Shown: piece after piece, positions 48,601-56,951 of the stretch
Layout of the letters: every line of letters begins with the position of its first letter
How positions within the stretch are numbered: the first letter of the stretch is position 1
Source of the DNA: Allorhodopirellula heiligendammensis
GTDB taxonomy: Bacteria; Planctomycetota; Planctomycetia; Pirellulales; Pirellulaceae
Direction: 5' to 3'
Length of the DNA: 64,000 nucleotides
NCBI RefSeq assembly: GCF_007860105.1
Contig: NZ_SJPU01000002.1
Coordinates: 1,415,739 to 1,479,738, forward strand
Notes under the pieces: model-generated
What the model was told of the DNA's origin: nothing
Databases searched by the model: none
What the model saw: the letters and a program-made list of their open reading frames with translations, nothing else
Made by a program: the position numbers and the translations under genes

Positions 48601-50060
48601 GAGGGAGCTTGCATTTGCTCCGTCCCAATCCATCTCACCACGATTCGCGTGGCATCTTCCTCATCGCTCGAGGCCGCGGCGTTGGTTCCCGGGTTTTGGT
48701 CCCATGAGGATAGCTCGCCGCCGTCCGCTCGAGAGATAACCACTTCCCACCATGCCGAATCGGAGGTGCCGTTGGCAGCACCGGAGGTGTCTCGCGACTC
48801 GCTCGATGCCGAGACGATTTCGGGTGGCGATACGAGCACCGCGGAGGCCGGTAAACGAATTTCGCAGCCCCGCAGAGGCCCTCGCAAGTTTTTGGTCACC
48901 AGGCGAACGTCCATCGTAGGTGGTTCAGTAGGTGATTCCCATTGCAACTGAGTTTCGGACTCGACTTCCAACAGGTCTCCGGTATCGCCCTCGCCTTCTG
49001 CCGCACCGCTGACTCGCAGCGCGATCACGCCACCATCGCACTCAACCGTGTAGCGATCTGAGCCTTCGAGTCGCCGGGTGACCTCACGCCCTGAGCCGAC
49101 CACATCCAACAGCGCGATGTCGCCGTCATTGTTGGCGTCGTCTAACTCCAACTGAATCAATGTGGATACCGCAGGCAGACTGAGTGGCAACCAGGACTGG
49201 CCGGGGGGAGTCATCCAGACGCGAGCGGAAAGCTGGAGATGTACCTTCACTACCAACGAAGTTCGCGGTGACAAAAACTTCTCGAGCAACGAGTCAATCG
49301 GCAATACCAATTGATATCCCCCGTCGCGGCGGGAGAATCCATCACCCTCGACGCCCATCGCTTGATGAAGCACCGTGGGAAAGGTTGTTGGTCGTGATGA
49401 TAGGTCGGTTGGTGCGCCGCTGACGACACCAGTGTTACTGGATGGGACTGGGGCGCTGCTGTAGAGGCCCGCAGCGGTTTGCTCCAGGGTCTGCCGGGGG
49501 GCCAACCGCACATATGCCCCAGTCACCGGCTCGCCATTGGCTCCTGCGTCCGGGGTGGCCAAATTTTGGATAGCCTGATCCATCAGCGATGCGTCGCGCT
49601 GAGCGTTTGCGGCCGGGACAAAACGGACATCGGCAGCCTGTAGGAGATGCGCGCCGGCAAACCCGATGTCGACAATGACCGACCTGCCTACGGTTTCCCG
49701 GACCGCTGCACCGTCCAACCGTACCGCGAGTTCCGCATTCCACTGCGCCCGTGCCGGGCCCATCGTCCCCGCGAGAAACAATCGTTCGAGGGTCGCGATT
49801 TGATCGCCCGAGCGACCTCCGCGGTCGAGCCGTCGCAGCCGGTCGATCTCTTCAAACGACATCCTCGGCATCACCACGGGGGTGTTTGATTCGTCCTGAA
49901 ACAGGAACGCGTCGGGCCGAATACCCTCCAGTTGTTCAGGCCACGGCGTCGTGTCTTGTAAAAAACCTGGCGGTGGCAATGTCCCCGGTGCTTGTCCGTA
50001 TCCTACTGCGGAGCTCAGCAACAGCATCGTCACCAGCAGGCCGACCGCACGCTTTGACAT
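45684..50060 (-). CDS. Large exported membrane protein, about 1458 aa, function unknown
   Basis: Signal peptide MSKRAVGLLVTMLLLSSAVG at the chosen ATG (50060); the frame is open to 50165, but that would place a hydrophilic tract before the signal. A Pro-rich segment (APGTLPPPGF) and a segment with FLFQDESNTPVVMPRMSFEEI precede a long beta-rich body. A group of helices lies near 1260-1340 (LWLAIGGLVLLLAAAAQWF and AFVLAIALAGLLIIAP). A Ser/Asp/Pro-rich, probably disordered tail ends it. No catalytic motif is recognised. It is the first gene of the leftward operon ending in the cysteine desulfurase-like gene. Confidence 0.84.
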   Translation of the reverse strand: MSKRAVGLLVTMLLLSSAVGYGQAPGTLPPPGFLQDTTPWPEQLEGIRPDAFLFQDESNTPVVMPRMSFEEIDRLRRLDRGGRSGDQIATLERLFLAGTMGPARAQWNAELAVRLDGAAVRETVGRSVIVDIGFAGAHLLQAADVRFVPAANAQRDASLMDQAIQNLATPDAGANGEPVTGAYVRLAPRQTLEQTAAGLYSSAPVPSSNTGVVSGAPTDLSSRPTTFPTVLHQAMGVEGDGFSRRDGGYQLVLPIDSLLEKFLSPRTSLVVKVHLQLSARVWMTPPGQSWLPLSLPAVSTLIQLELDDANNDGDIALLDVVGSGREVTRRLEGSDRYTVECDGGVIALRVSGAAEGEGDTGDLLEVESETQLQWESPTEPPTMDVRLVTKNLRGPLRGCEIRLPASAVLVSPPEIVSASSESRDTSGAANGTSDSAWWEVVISRADGGELSSWDQNPGTNAAASSDEEDATRIVVRWIGTEQMQAPSSVRLRLQMRQFPSDATATDPWVLRIPQVTDAIGHRGQVTIRTAADHRLRWRPRMGIDAVVAAQTNSSNGDLVYPFRFTQTRFELPIWLSRKQQQIRLSADAELSVTRRAARVRLDVRAGGVGIDPKGLRLELGPWQLIGIQTDIASTELEVTSNDGSVEWQVDTSDGNWPTSYQISAELLATANAPPLDSLTLPRLVSTDSATVLRDVRLALADDHREAWLVDLAGSPALQRIPGQNESKFRFLIPESPWSLHGSFATRPLELKWSGAVTTAQSADRWVIRSQWKITSQLDLEGRLKFAVPALGNLASPETSIPPTSASAASPSGAEPTHPSSSDEISADAGVEAAASTLPRHGEAPLRWTAMVDGSPASVRGPLAEPTSASEFADHHIYEIISPELATGTQQVELVLEQRILPVTPTDDSPSDDSVSVDQGEIHGLLAVPIPVADRIDLPAPLKITMPLGVVDSAGVFWRVLADMDGSLGDFAETGGFQLSPTNAQHLDSTPNSTDASNWTFKIIPDFPIPIVLRSRLGEEKLTEIPRAYLRSLVGKHFRHEHLMATVRGGRRVRLGLPASLQTIRVEVQLDGAPAASTRDATGIRIDLPETSQSAHLLDVRIWVEEQNNPWTSHTKPLIRLPVGSGLQYWQLVVPTDSHLFWASNQSGRAMRWKRDGLNLSRVPTVSDTDLTRWALDLDWQFGDNTTTDTTKSAAGGSPGAAVASASDGKTLDSDVDSSASDGVSDAILQVAMRESLSNATFAVPGNRYLFFAGNVLSFAAITVSRTVLWLAIGGLVLLLAAAAQWFPGLHQSLMAFVLAIALAGLLIIAPDGIVLTAQLVIISLTLVAVFYAISAIAVPRDGQRALPPRSSSRDSVVVPGGSSKRERVVSTQAAAPPKSADQASPDATDDQQETQTYDAGTSPEHMEDISLMPSTNPAAQARSGSDSDGSSEKQSAAPPDALHTTDSRSDSDSSEAVR

Positions 50061-50192
50061 AGACGCGGCAAGCCGTTGCGACGAGGCTACGCAGCGATCG
50101 ACCGGGGGCGTGTATCGCACCAGTCGCTGTGAAACAAGAAACAATTTGAAAGACAAGAAAATCACTGCGAAACCAGTGAGAGCAATTCACGG

Positions 50193-50220
50193 CATGGCCA
50201 CCCTCAGATAGGTGGCCATG
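50193..50220. promoter_or_regulatory. Perfect 10-bp hairpin upstream of giant-protein operon
   Basis: CATGGCCACC (50193-50202), an eight-base loop, and GGTGGCCATG (50211-50220) pair perfectly. It lies about 130 bases before the 1458-aa gene start, so in its leader if transcribed from further upstream. Could be an operator or RNA hairpin. Confidence 0.5.
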
Positions 50221-50286
50221 ATTGAGGTACAGACAAGGTGGACGCGAACCATCTGATGAAAACGCTAAGTGCGCCCGTGCTCCGCC

Positions 50287-50345
50287 GGACACATGTCCCA
50301 TGGAGACGAGCCCCTGGAAACAGGGCAGCCGACACAGAATCGGCG
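50287..50345. promoter_or_regulatory. Row of three short hairpins in divergent region
   Basis: GGACA/TGTCC (50287-50298), CCCTG-GAAA-CAGGG (50312-50325, with a GNRA-type tetraloop) and GCCGA/TCGGC (about 50328-50344) follow one another within 60 bases. No known riboswitch family is matched. The GAAA loop suggests the plus strand as RNA. Confidence 0.4.
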
Positions 50346-50672
50346 AGTTTCACCCAGTCTACGTAAATTAGTTGACCGGCAAAGCCAATTCTGTCGATTT
50401 GTTGTTCCTAGGTTGGGTCGTGTGCTTCACAAGAGCAGGATAATCGATGCAATCCGCAAGTTCGAACAGTCATAGGACGTTCACCACCGCCGCCGTGTTC
50501 TACGCGGAATCAGTCACTTTTTGTGATCGATTGTCGCTTTGCGGGCGTAATTCGGTGAAATCCAGCACCAATCATGGTGTTTCGACGTCTCACTTGTGTC
50601 TATAATTAGGGGCCCCCGGAAACTTCCGACCGTTCGGCGGTTTCCTGCCCACCTTCACCGTATGAAAGCACC

Positions 50673-52046
50673 ATGGAAAATTCAAAGCAGCTCGCGAAAG
50701 CCTCACCTATCATTCTTCCTGCATCGCAAGTCGATTCGGCGGCAACTCGTCGCGGATTTTTACAGAACTCGACGCTGTTGGCCGGAACTGCCCTCGGTGC
50801 GGGTGCAGGCCTCGGTGCGATGGCTCTCCCTGCCGCCCATGCTGCTGGCGATGACGTCATTCGTTTTGTCTTGATTGGGTGCGGTGGTCGTGGCAGCGGA
50901 GCTGCTGACCAGATCATGAACACGAAGGGCAACGTCAAACTTGTCGCCGTCCACGATGCGTTTGAGGGCAAGGCACGTGATGCGGTCAAGCGACTCTCGG
51001 CCCGGCACGGCGACAAAGTCGATGTCCCTGAGGACCACTTTTTCAGTGACCTCGACGGTTACAAGAAAGCCATTGACGTCGATTGCGACCTGGTCGTCAT
51101 CGCCACACCGCCAGGCTTCAAGCCTCAGCAATTCGAGTATGCCGTCAACAAGGGACGGCATATCTTCATGGAAAAACCAGTCGCGACCGATGCTCCTGGC
51201 GTCCGCCGCGTGCTCAAGAGCGTCGAAGAATCAAAGAAGAAGAACTTGATGGTCGCTATCGGCCTGCAGCGCCGCCACGAACCCTCGTACATCGAAACGA
51301 TCGGTCGCATCCACGACGGTGCGATCGGAGACGTCATCTCACAGCAAGTGTACTGGAACGGCAACGGAATCTGGTATCGCAATAAGCAAGATGACCAGAA
51401 TGAAATGGAGTTCCAAACCAATAACTGGTACCACTTCAACTGGGTGTGCGGCGATCAAATCTGTGAACAGCACATCCATAACTTGGACGTCGGCTGTTGG
51501 GTGAAAGACGCTTATCCCGTTAGCTGTAACGGCATGGGTGGACACCAGCAGCGTGAAAATGGTGATGGCTCGAAATCCCAGATCTTCGACCACACGTTCT
51601 GTGAATACACCTTCGCAGACGGCACGAAGATGTTCTCGCAGGGGCGGCACCTCGCCGGTGGTTGGAGTCACGTCGGAGAGTTCGCACAGGGAACCAAGGG
51701 GACTGCCAATCCGAGCGGTGAGATCTTCGGCGAAAACGCGTGGAAACACAAAGGAAAACGCGTTAACGGTCACCAACAGGAACAACACGACCTCATCGAA
51801 GCGCTCATGCGTGGCGAGATCTACAATGAAGGCGAATACGGCGCCCATTCGACCTTCACCGCCATTCTCGGCCGCGAAGCCTGCTATTCGGGCAAGGTGG
51901 TCAAGTGGGACGAATTGCTCGAGAAAGGCCGTGATTTGGCCCCTGGCATCGATGAATTCACCCTCCAGTCCACCCCCCCGGTTGTCAAGGGCGAGGATGG
52001 CAAATACCCGATCGCCGTGCCAGGCAAATACAGCCCCTTCGGCTGA
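50673..52046 (+). CDS. Gfo/Idh/MocA-family oxidoreductase with Tat signal
   Basis: A 457-residue NAD(P)-dependent oxidoreductase. A twin-arginine signal (ATRRGFLQNSTLLAG) at the N-terminus indicates folded export. The Rossmann motif is FVLIGCGGRGSGAADQ, and the conserved EKP motif (Glu167-Lys168-Pro169, in FMEKPVATD) is present; a GLQRRH segment follows as in sugar dehydrogenases of this family. Such Tat-exported members are abundant in planctomycetes and probably oxidise sugars or inositols outside the cytoplasm. The substrate is unknown. A structured element lies right after its stop, and a hydroxypyruvate isomerase-like gene follows. Confidence 0.9.
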   Translation: MENSKQLAKASPIILPASQVDSAATRRGFLQNSTLLAGTALGAGAGLGAMALPAAHAAGDDVIRFVLIGCGGRGSGAADQIMNTKGNVKLVAVHDAFEGKARDAVKRLSARHGDKVDVPEDHFFSDLDGYKKAIDVDCDLVVIATPPGFKPQQFEYAVNKGRHIFMEKPVATDAPGVRRVLKSVEESKKKNLMVAIGLQRRHEPSYIETIGRIHDGAIGDVISQQVYWNGNGIWYRNKQDDQNEMEFQTNNWYHFNWVCGDQICEQHIHNLDVGCWVKDAYPVSCNGMGGHQQRENGDGSKSQIFDHTFCEYTFADGTKMFSQGRHLAGGWSHVGEFAQGTKGTANPSGEIFGENAWKHKGKRVNGHQQEQHDLIEALMRGEIYNEGEYGAHSTFTAILGREACYSGKVVKWDELLEKGRDLAPGIDEFTLQSTPPVVKGEDGKYPIAVPGKYSPFG

Positions 52047-52061
52047 GCATGAGCATCGACA

Positions 52062-52124
52062 TTGAGCGTACCGGCGGCGGCCAGCCGCCGTGACCTGGCG
52101 AACGCCAGTAGCCAGTACGCTCAA
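52062..52124 (+). ncRNA. Predicted three-way-junction element
   Basis: Outer 10-bp arms TTGAGCGTAC (52062-52071) and GTACGCTCAA (52115-52124) pair perfectly. Inside are a 7-bp hairpin CGGCGGC/GCCGCCG (52072-52090) and a 6-bp hairpin CTGGCG/CGCCAG (52095-52108). Together they give a near-complete three-way junction of 63 bases, 16 bases after the oxidoreductase stop. It could be a terminator, a REP-like repeat or a small RNA; there is no T-run. The type is a best guess. Confidence 0.45.
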
Positions 52125-52247
52125 CCCGTCACACAGCGCGGGGCATCGCCTCGCGCTCACCGGAGCTGCGGCCCCAATGGAGACGCAGCTCAACGACTTG
52201 ACCGCCCCAATCTGGGGTCTTTGTTTAGCACCCCAGAAGGATCGCTC

Positions 52248-53021
52248 TTGACTGCCCGCCCCAAGTTATCGGTTTGTATCGACGCTGTTTTTGAAGGGGT
52301 CCCGGAGCCCGAGGCAATCGCTCGCGTCGCGGACGCTGGCATTGATGCGTTTGAGTTTTGGTGCTGGTGGGAGAAGGATCTTGATCAGATCATCGCTGCG
52401 CGCGACAAGCACGGCATGACGGTCGCTGCTTGTTGCACTCGGTTCGTTTCGCTTGCCGACCCGGCGTTGCGAAGTCACTATCTACAAGGGCTCCAAGAAT
52501 CTATTGCCGCGGCGAGGCAATTGGGGTGCTCGACATTAATTTCGCAAGTCGGCGATTTTCGTCCGGGGATACCGCGCGAGCAACAGCAGCAGTCGCTCAT
52601 TGATGGCCTGAGCGAAGCGGCGCCATTGCTCGAACAAGCGGGGATCACACTGGTTATCGAACCGCTCAATGAACTCGTCGATCATGTTGGTTACTACCTC
52701 GTACGCAGCGACGAGGCCTTTGAAGTTGTCGATGCAGTGGGCAGTGAGAATGTTAAAGTGGTCTTCGATATTTATCATCAACAGATCAGCGAAGGGCATG
52801 TGATTGAGCGACTGACCCGCCGCGTCGACGCGATCAAGCATTTCCACGCCGCAGGGAACCCAGGGCGGCATGAACTCACTCGTGGCGAGTTGAACTATCC
52901 GGAGATCTTGGCCGCGATCGCAGCGGCGAACTATGACGGCTACGTCGGTCTGGAATACTGGCCTCAGGGCGATCCTGATGCTGGTCTCCGCCAAGCTGCA
53001 GCGATGGTAGCAACCTCTTAA
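52248..53021 (+). CDS. Hydroxypyruvate isomerase-like TIM-barrel protein
   Basis: A 257-residue protein of the xylose-isomerase-like TIM-barrel superfamily. EFWCWWEKDLDQI near the N-terminus, catalytic Glu candidates in LVIEPLNELVDH and GYVGLEYWP, and KHFHAAGNPGRHE all match Hyi. Hyi converts hydroxypyruvate to tartronate semialdehyde. The start is TTG 52248 with AAGGA eight bases upstream, giving the usual Hyi length; the open frame upstream to 52062 runs through the three-way-junction element and is not coding-like. It follows the oxidoreductase gene and may work with it in sugar-acid use. Confidence 0.87.
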   Translation: MTARPKLSVCIDAVFEGVPEPEAIARVADAGIDAFEFWCWWEKDLDQIIAARDKHGMTVAACCTRFVSLADPALRSHYLQGLQESIAAARQLGCSTLISQVGDFRPGIPREQQQQSLIDGLSEAAPLLEQAGITLVIEPLNELVDHVGYYLVRSDEAFEVVDAVGSENVKVVFDIYHQQISEGHVIERLTRRVDAIKHFHAAGNPGRHELTRGELNYPEILAAIAAANYDGYVGLEYWPQGDPDAGLRQAAAMVATS

Positions 53022-53199
53022 CGCCCGGCACTGACGAGGCGTTGCGTCGCCGCGGTTTCATCTACACCCCCGACGACGATAGCAGCCTCTCGACGAAAAC
53101 GTCGCGATGGCACTCACCGTCAAACCCGTCCCTCGCCGGCGCGAGATGACGGGCACTGGTCTCGAATCCAAGTTGGATGTCGCTTCGGTGATCTCGTTG

Positions 53200-53240
53200 T
53201 TCCTCTGGCCGGTGCGGGGTTCCTCTGGCCGGTGCGGGCG
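53200..53240. repeat. 20-bp tandem duplication in convergent gap
   Basis: TCCTCTGGCCGGTGCGGG occurs twice with period 20 (53201 and 53221) in the 260-base space between the two convergent genes. Nothing else was seen in this gap. Confidence 0.8.
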
Positions 53241-53281
53241 ATCGCGATGTTGGTTCTGAGTGACATGCCGGCCGAGGCGTA

Positions 53282-56176
53282 TTAAGGTGCGACCTGCCTG
53301 ATCGGTTGACCGGCTTCATGGAGAAACCAGCGCGCATGACCGAGACGTGACAGCGAGGCGACCCCGCTCTGCTCCCAGAGGTCGCGTTCCTTTTTGAAAT
53401 ACCAGGGCGTCGAAGGCCCTTCGTAGGCGTACCGCGTGAGAATCTCGTATGCTTTGACAGGTTCATTTCGACGATGATGATATCGCACGAGTGTCAGGGC
53501 AAATCGCGGAGTTCGGATCTCAACCAATCCGCAAAGCTGAAAAAATGCAGCTTCATAGTCTGCGTCCTGGGCAGTTTGGTTCGCGATCGGATGCTCTGCG
53601 ATCACTTCGGGTAGCTCGCGGTATCCAATCGCCCGGGTCAAGCGATAAGCTGCATCGACCGCCCATGCGTACGTTTGTTGCCACTGTCGATCGTATCGCA
53701 CACGGAAAACAGGAATCGCATCAGAGGCACTGGGGTCCGGGGGTATTGGCTGACCTCTGGAATCTAAATCGTCGTCATGGGACGGCGTTTCGGGGGACGG
53801 AAGTCCGCCCAAACGCTCGCGGCATAGTGCCAATACCCGGCGGGCCGCATGTACGGTCTCATCGATTTGCAGCTTGCGAACCTCGGCTTGATCGATCGCC
53901 AGGAGGTAGGCACGCCAAGCCACAATGTCTTTGGAATTCTCGGCGGGACGCGGAGTATTGGTGACAATTCTTGTCGCGGTCACCCCGGTGGATTTTTGCT
54001 CGTTGATCGCCGCTTGCACGGCATCGTGATCGTAGAGTTTGAGCCATGGCAACGGTTCGCTCCTGTGCGGCGGTGCGACGGCCCACAGCCAGCCGTATCC
54101 AGGAGCCCCCCCGTTCCGAGGACGCACTTCGGCAAACAAGAAGTGATCATCACGCGGCAACACGATCCGCTTGGAATCGAGCGATGACGTATTTCGGGAT
54201 GTATCGTTGGAGTGCATCATCGCCGGGTGGAACGGATGCCAATCCATGTCGGCTGGCACTTGGTTAGAGACTGCCGCTGTCTGTATTAGTTCAGGCGGAT
54301 TCGCTGTGGTGATGTCATTGGTGATCGCCCCCTGGACGAGGATCCAAGCGTCACGAGGGTTCGATCCGCCCAGGTCACCGATCGTACGATAGCCCGGTAG
54401 CAGCCGACCGTCTTCGTACACCACCCAGAACTGCAGCCGATCGTGCGCCCAGTGAAGCGTGCTGAATGGATCTTGGAACACATGGTGGTATGCGATCGAG
54501 CCGTGGCGAGGTGGCTCGCGATACCACCATGAGGCGACCGAGGGGCCACGCTCAGTCAATCCGGAGGCGATCTGCCGGACGTAGGGAGGCACGTCATGCG
54601 TCCCGACTCTTTGCAGGCGATCGATCTCGTAGCTCGGTTTAATGGAGGTGGAGGAACCGTCTGTATCGGTCGTCGCACCGTCGCTGGGCCGAGTCCATTG
54701 CAGGCGGACGTCGTCGCTAAGGGTGGCCACGGTTCGGCCGCGATAGAACAAACGTTGCTTTGCCACAAGGTAACCACCGCGTGCACGAAACGCCTGCGCT
54801 GGTGGCATGGAATCAAACCGAATGCCGTTGGTGTGTTCGATACCGGTCACCCGCATTCCGCGTTTGTCGTACAGTGTCGCGTCGATATCATCGAACTTTG
54901 CTTGTCGATCCGAGATGACGACACGGCCATCGATCGCGTTGCCCGGCACCCGGACCACGCATCGATCGTCGTCGAGGGTTGCCATGAAGCGGTCGTGTGG
55001 AAGATCGCCTGCGATTGGTTCGATGTAGGAGTTGGCTTGGGTTGGTGTTCCAACGAGCCTCGTCGCCTGGGTGGCAACGCGAAATTTCGCCAGGTCTGTG
55101 ATCAGCTCGTCAACGGCATGTGAGAACGCAGCGCTGTCCGATTTCGACGGTGAGAAATGGATCTCGGCGATATCAGGAATTGACAGGCGAGCGGGCTCGA
55201 CATGAAATTTTGGCGAAATGGGAGTCTGTCGCGTCACCACGACGGGGATCTGGGTTTGACAAGAGAGCTCCGCCAGCAGCCGCGTCGCATCGGTTGGCCA
55301 ATGGAGGAGTTGGTCCAAGTTGACCAGAACCGCATCGCAGTTCGCCTGCTCGGCCGCGGCCATCGCGGCGGCCAAGTCAGCGGCGCCGCGACCCGTTGGC
55401 AATAGCACCCATTGGACTTGCTGTTGGCCGTCCTGTCGGGACAATTTGGCAGCGAAGTCAGCGATCACGGCTTGGCCAGGGTCGACTGATCGCCAACCCG
55501 ATTGCGCCGCGGCGATGCACAACATCTGCAGCTGCGGGGACTGATCAGGTGCCACGGAGGCTCTGCGGATCACGACGGTTGTGTCTCCCGACGAGGCCAT
55601 CACCGGCAAATCGTGTTGTGATGCTGACAGGCTGAAACACTCGGTGGGCTCAAAATGCAGGTCCGCGTTCCAGTCGCAACCGATTTGCCAATCATCGTTG
55701 CGATCAATGCAAACCAAGACATCGCTCGGCACCATGTCGGGGCCCAGGACCGGCATCGCGACGAGGGGAGAATGATCCTGCTCATTCCATTGCCGTGTTT
55801 GGTGAATCCACCGTTGGCGAGATTCACGGCCTGGTCGGCGAGCATCGCAGATCAGGCCGCGGTAGAGCGAGCTGTGCGGAGACACTTTAAACGACTCGGG
55901 GATCTGCACCTCTGCTCCGCAAACGCCGGCAAGTGTTCCTCGATTGACAGTGATGTCCGTGGCGGGCACCGGTTGAAGCACGATGGATTGTTCTGGGCAG
56001 CTCAACGGATCGTAGCCGACTAGGTGCGGGGCGAACGCTGCGATTTGATCTTCTGAGAAGGCTCCGCTTGCAAAGCGATCGATCCATCCCATTCGGATTG
56101 GCCGATCAGCACTCGTCTTTGGCAGGCCCCAGCCGAGCAGTAGGGCGGCCAACAGTCCCCAGCGGCATACTGTCAT
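53282..56176 (-). CDS. Large exported protein, about 964 aa, unknown
   Basis: Start chosen at ATG 56176 because it opens a signal peptide (TVCRWGLLAALLLGWGLP); the frame continues to 56239. The body has no recognised domain. Segments such as DRNDDWQIGCDWNADLHF look like exposed loops, a beta-rich middle contains many DG and RGG turns, and the C-terminal third is helical with DADYEAAFFQLCGL and RFALTLVRYHHRRNEPVKAYEIL, which recalls a short tetratricopeptide-like repeat. Conserved catalytic residues are not evident. It is divergent from the TspO-like gene. Confidence 0.78.
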   Translation of the reverse strand: MTVCRWGLLAALLLGWGLPKTSADRPIRMGWIDRFASGAFSEDQIAAFAPHLVGYDPLSCPEQSIVLQPVPATDITVNRGTLAGVCGAEVQIPESFKVSPHSSLYRGLICDARRPGRESRQRWIHQTRQWNEQDHSPLVAMPVLGPDMVPSDVLVCIDRNDDWQIGCDWNADLHFEPTECFSLSASQHDLPVMASSGDTTVVIRRASVAPDQSPQLQMLCIAAAQSGWRSVDPGQAVIADFAAKLSRQDGQQQVQWVLLPTGRGAADLAAAMAAAEQANCDAVLVNLDQLLHWPTDATRLLAELSCQTQIPVVVTRQTPISPKFHVEPARLSIPDIAEIHFSPSKSDSAAFSHAVDELITDLAKFRVATQATRLVGTPTQANSYIEPIAGDLPHDRFMATLDDDRCVVRVPGNAIDGRVVISDRQAKFDDIDATLYDKRGMRVTGIEHTNGIRFDSMPPAQAFRARGGYLVAKQRLFYRGRTVATLSDDVRLQWTRPSDGATTDTDGSSTSIKPSYEIDRLQRVGTHDVPPYVRQIASGLTERGPSVASWWYREPPRHGSIAYHHVFQDPFSTLHWAHDRLQFWVVYEDGRLLPGYRTIGDLGGSNPRDAWILVQGAITNDITTANPPELIQTAAVSNQVPADMDWHPFHPAMMHSNDTSRNTSSLDSKRIVLPRDDHFLFAEVRPRNGGAPGYGWLWAVAPPHRSEPLPWLKLYDHDAVQAAINEQKSTGVTATRIVTNTPRPAENSKDIVAWRAYLLAIDQAEVRKLQIDETVHAARRVLALCRERLGGLPSPETPSHDDDLDSRGQPIPPDPSASDAIPVFRVRYDRQWQQTYAWAVDAAYRLTRAIGYRELPEVIAEHPIANQTAQDADYEAAFFQLCGLVEIRTPRFALTLVRYHHRRNEPVKAYEILTRYAYEGPSTPWYFKKERDLWEQSGVASLSRLGHARWFLHEAGQPIRQVAP

Positions 56177-56428
56177 GTCAAAGATCCAGAACGTGTCACG
56201 CGGAAGGCGGGGCGATGGTTTCGGCATCGTTGGGCGCATTGGTTTGAGGTGGGTAGTCGAGTTTCTCCGAGACTCGCCTTCGTGTCAAAGACCACCCGAC
56301 ATCCTATTCGCCCCGGCATTGGATTGGCTCGGTGTTGGCTTGGTCACGGTCGTGAAAGGGCCCGTGTTTAACGTGCCAGCTGTGTCTCACCTGGTCTACA
56401 ATGAATCACTTCACGTTGGAAACTTAAT

Positions 56429-56833
56429 ATGAATCTGCAAACGGATTGGCGAGCCTGGTACGACGCGCTGGGCAAACCGGCTTGGACACCTGAGCCATCC
56501 ACGATCAGTCTGATCTGGACGATACTCTATCCGATTATCGTGGTGACCTTCCTCTACGTTTTTTACAAGATCGCCCGTAAACAGTTGCCGTGGAGGGTGG
56601 GCATCCCCTTTGCGATCAACCTGGTTGCCAACCTGGCATTCACTCCCATTCTGTTTGGATTGCAAAATCTGCAGCTGGCGGCGGTTGATATCACGATTGT
56701 GTGGCTGAGTCTCCTGTGGGCCATGGTTTCGATTTGGCCGCACCAGCGTTGGATTGCGATCGCCCAAGTTCCTTACTTTGTATGGGTTTCGATCGCTTCA
56801 ATGCTACAGTTCGCGATTACAGCAAACAATTGA
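56429..56833 (+). CDS. TspO/MBR-family membrane protein
   Basis: A 134-residue protein with about five helices. RAWYDALGKPAWTPEP is the family's N-terminal signature (WY..L.KP.W.P), and ISLIWTILYPIIVVTFLYV is the first helix; NLVANLAFTPILFGLQNL is the conserved middle. TspO proteins bind porphyrins and other ligands and take part in stress and tetrapyrrole control. Somewhat shorter than the usual 150-160. Directly downstream lies the sigma-54-like promoter for the CsbD gene. Confidence 0.85.
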   Translation: MNLQTDWRAWYDALGKPAWTPEPSTISLIWTILYPIIVVTFLYVFYKIARKQLPWRVGIPFAINLVANLAFTPILFGLQNLQLAAVDITIVWLSLLWAMVSIWPHQRWIAIAQVPYFVWVSIASMLQFAITANN

Positions 56834-56845
56834 CGCAGCGGAAAG

Positions 56846-56862
56846 TTGGTACACGCTTTGCT
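56846..56862 (+). promoter_or_regulatory. Sigma-54-like promoter upstream of first CsbD gene
   Basis: TTGGTACACGCTTTGCT has GG at 56848-56849 and GC at 56860-56861, the exact 12-base -24/-12 spacing of sigma-54 promoters (TTGGCAC-N5-TTGCW) with one mismatch in the -24 part. It ends about 90 bases before the CsbD ATG. Confidence 0.55.
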
Positions 56863-56951
56863 TCACTCTTGGTGAGTTGATCGCTCGTCCAGATCCATTT
56901 CAGGATCTTGGAATGCTCGGGCGACAGCGGTATTTCAAGAAAGGAAAAGCA

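Larger units (their letters stand above)
50061..50672. other. Divergent intergenic region with several hairpins
   Basis: About 610 bases between the leftward giant-protein operon and the rightward oxidoreductase gene. It holds four hairpins (listed separately) at 50193-50220 and 50287-50345 and promoter-sized space on both sides. No gene is supported here; open frames at 50269-50475 and 50596-50874 have no recognisable content. Confidence 0.55.

Noticed and set aside
50287..50345. Cyclic-di-GMP or other known riboswitch
   Set aside because: The GAAA-loop hairpin is suggestive but the conserved flanking bases of known classes are not present.
52062..52247. N-terminal extension of the hydroxypyruvate isomerase-like protein
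   Set aside because: It would start inside the three-way-junction element and adds 62 non-conserved residues; TTG 52248 has a ribosome-binding site and correct length.
53062..53466. Open frame across the convergent gap
   Set aside because: Runs through the tandem repeat and the end of the large exported gene; not coding-like.
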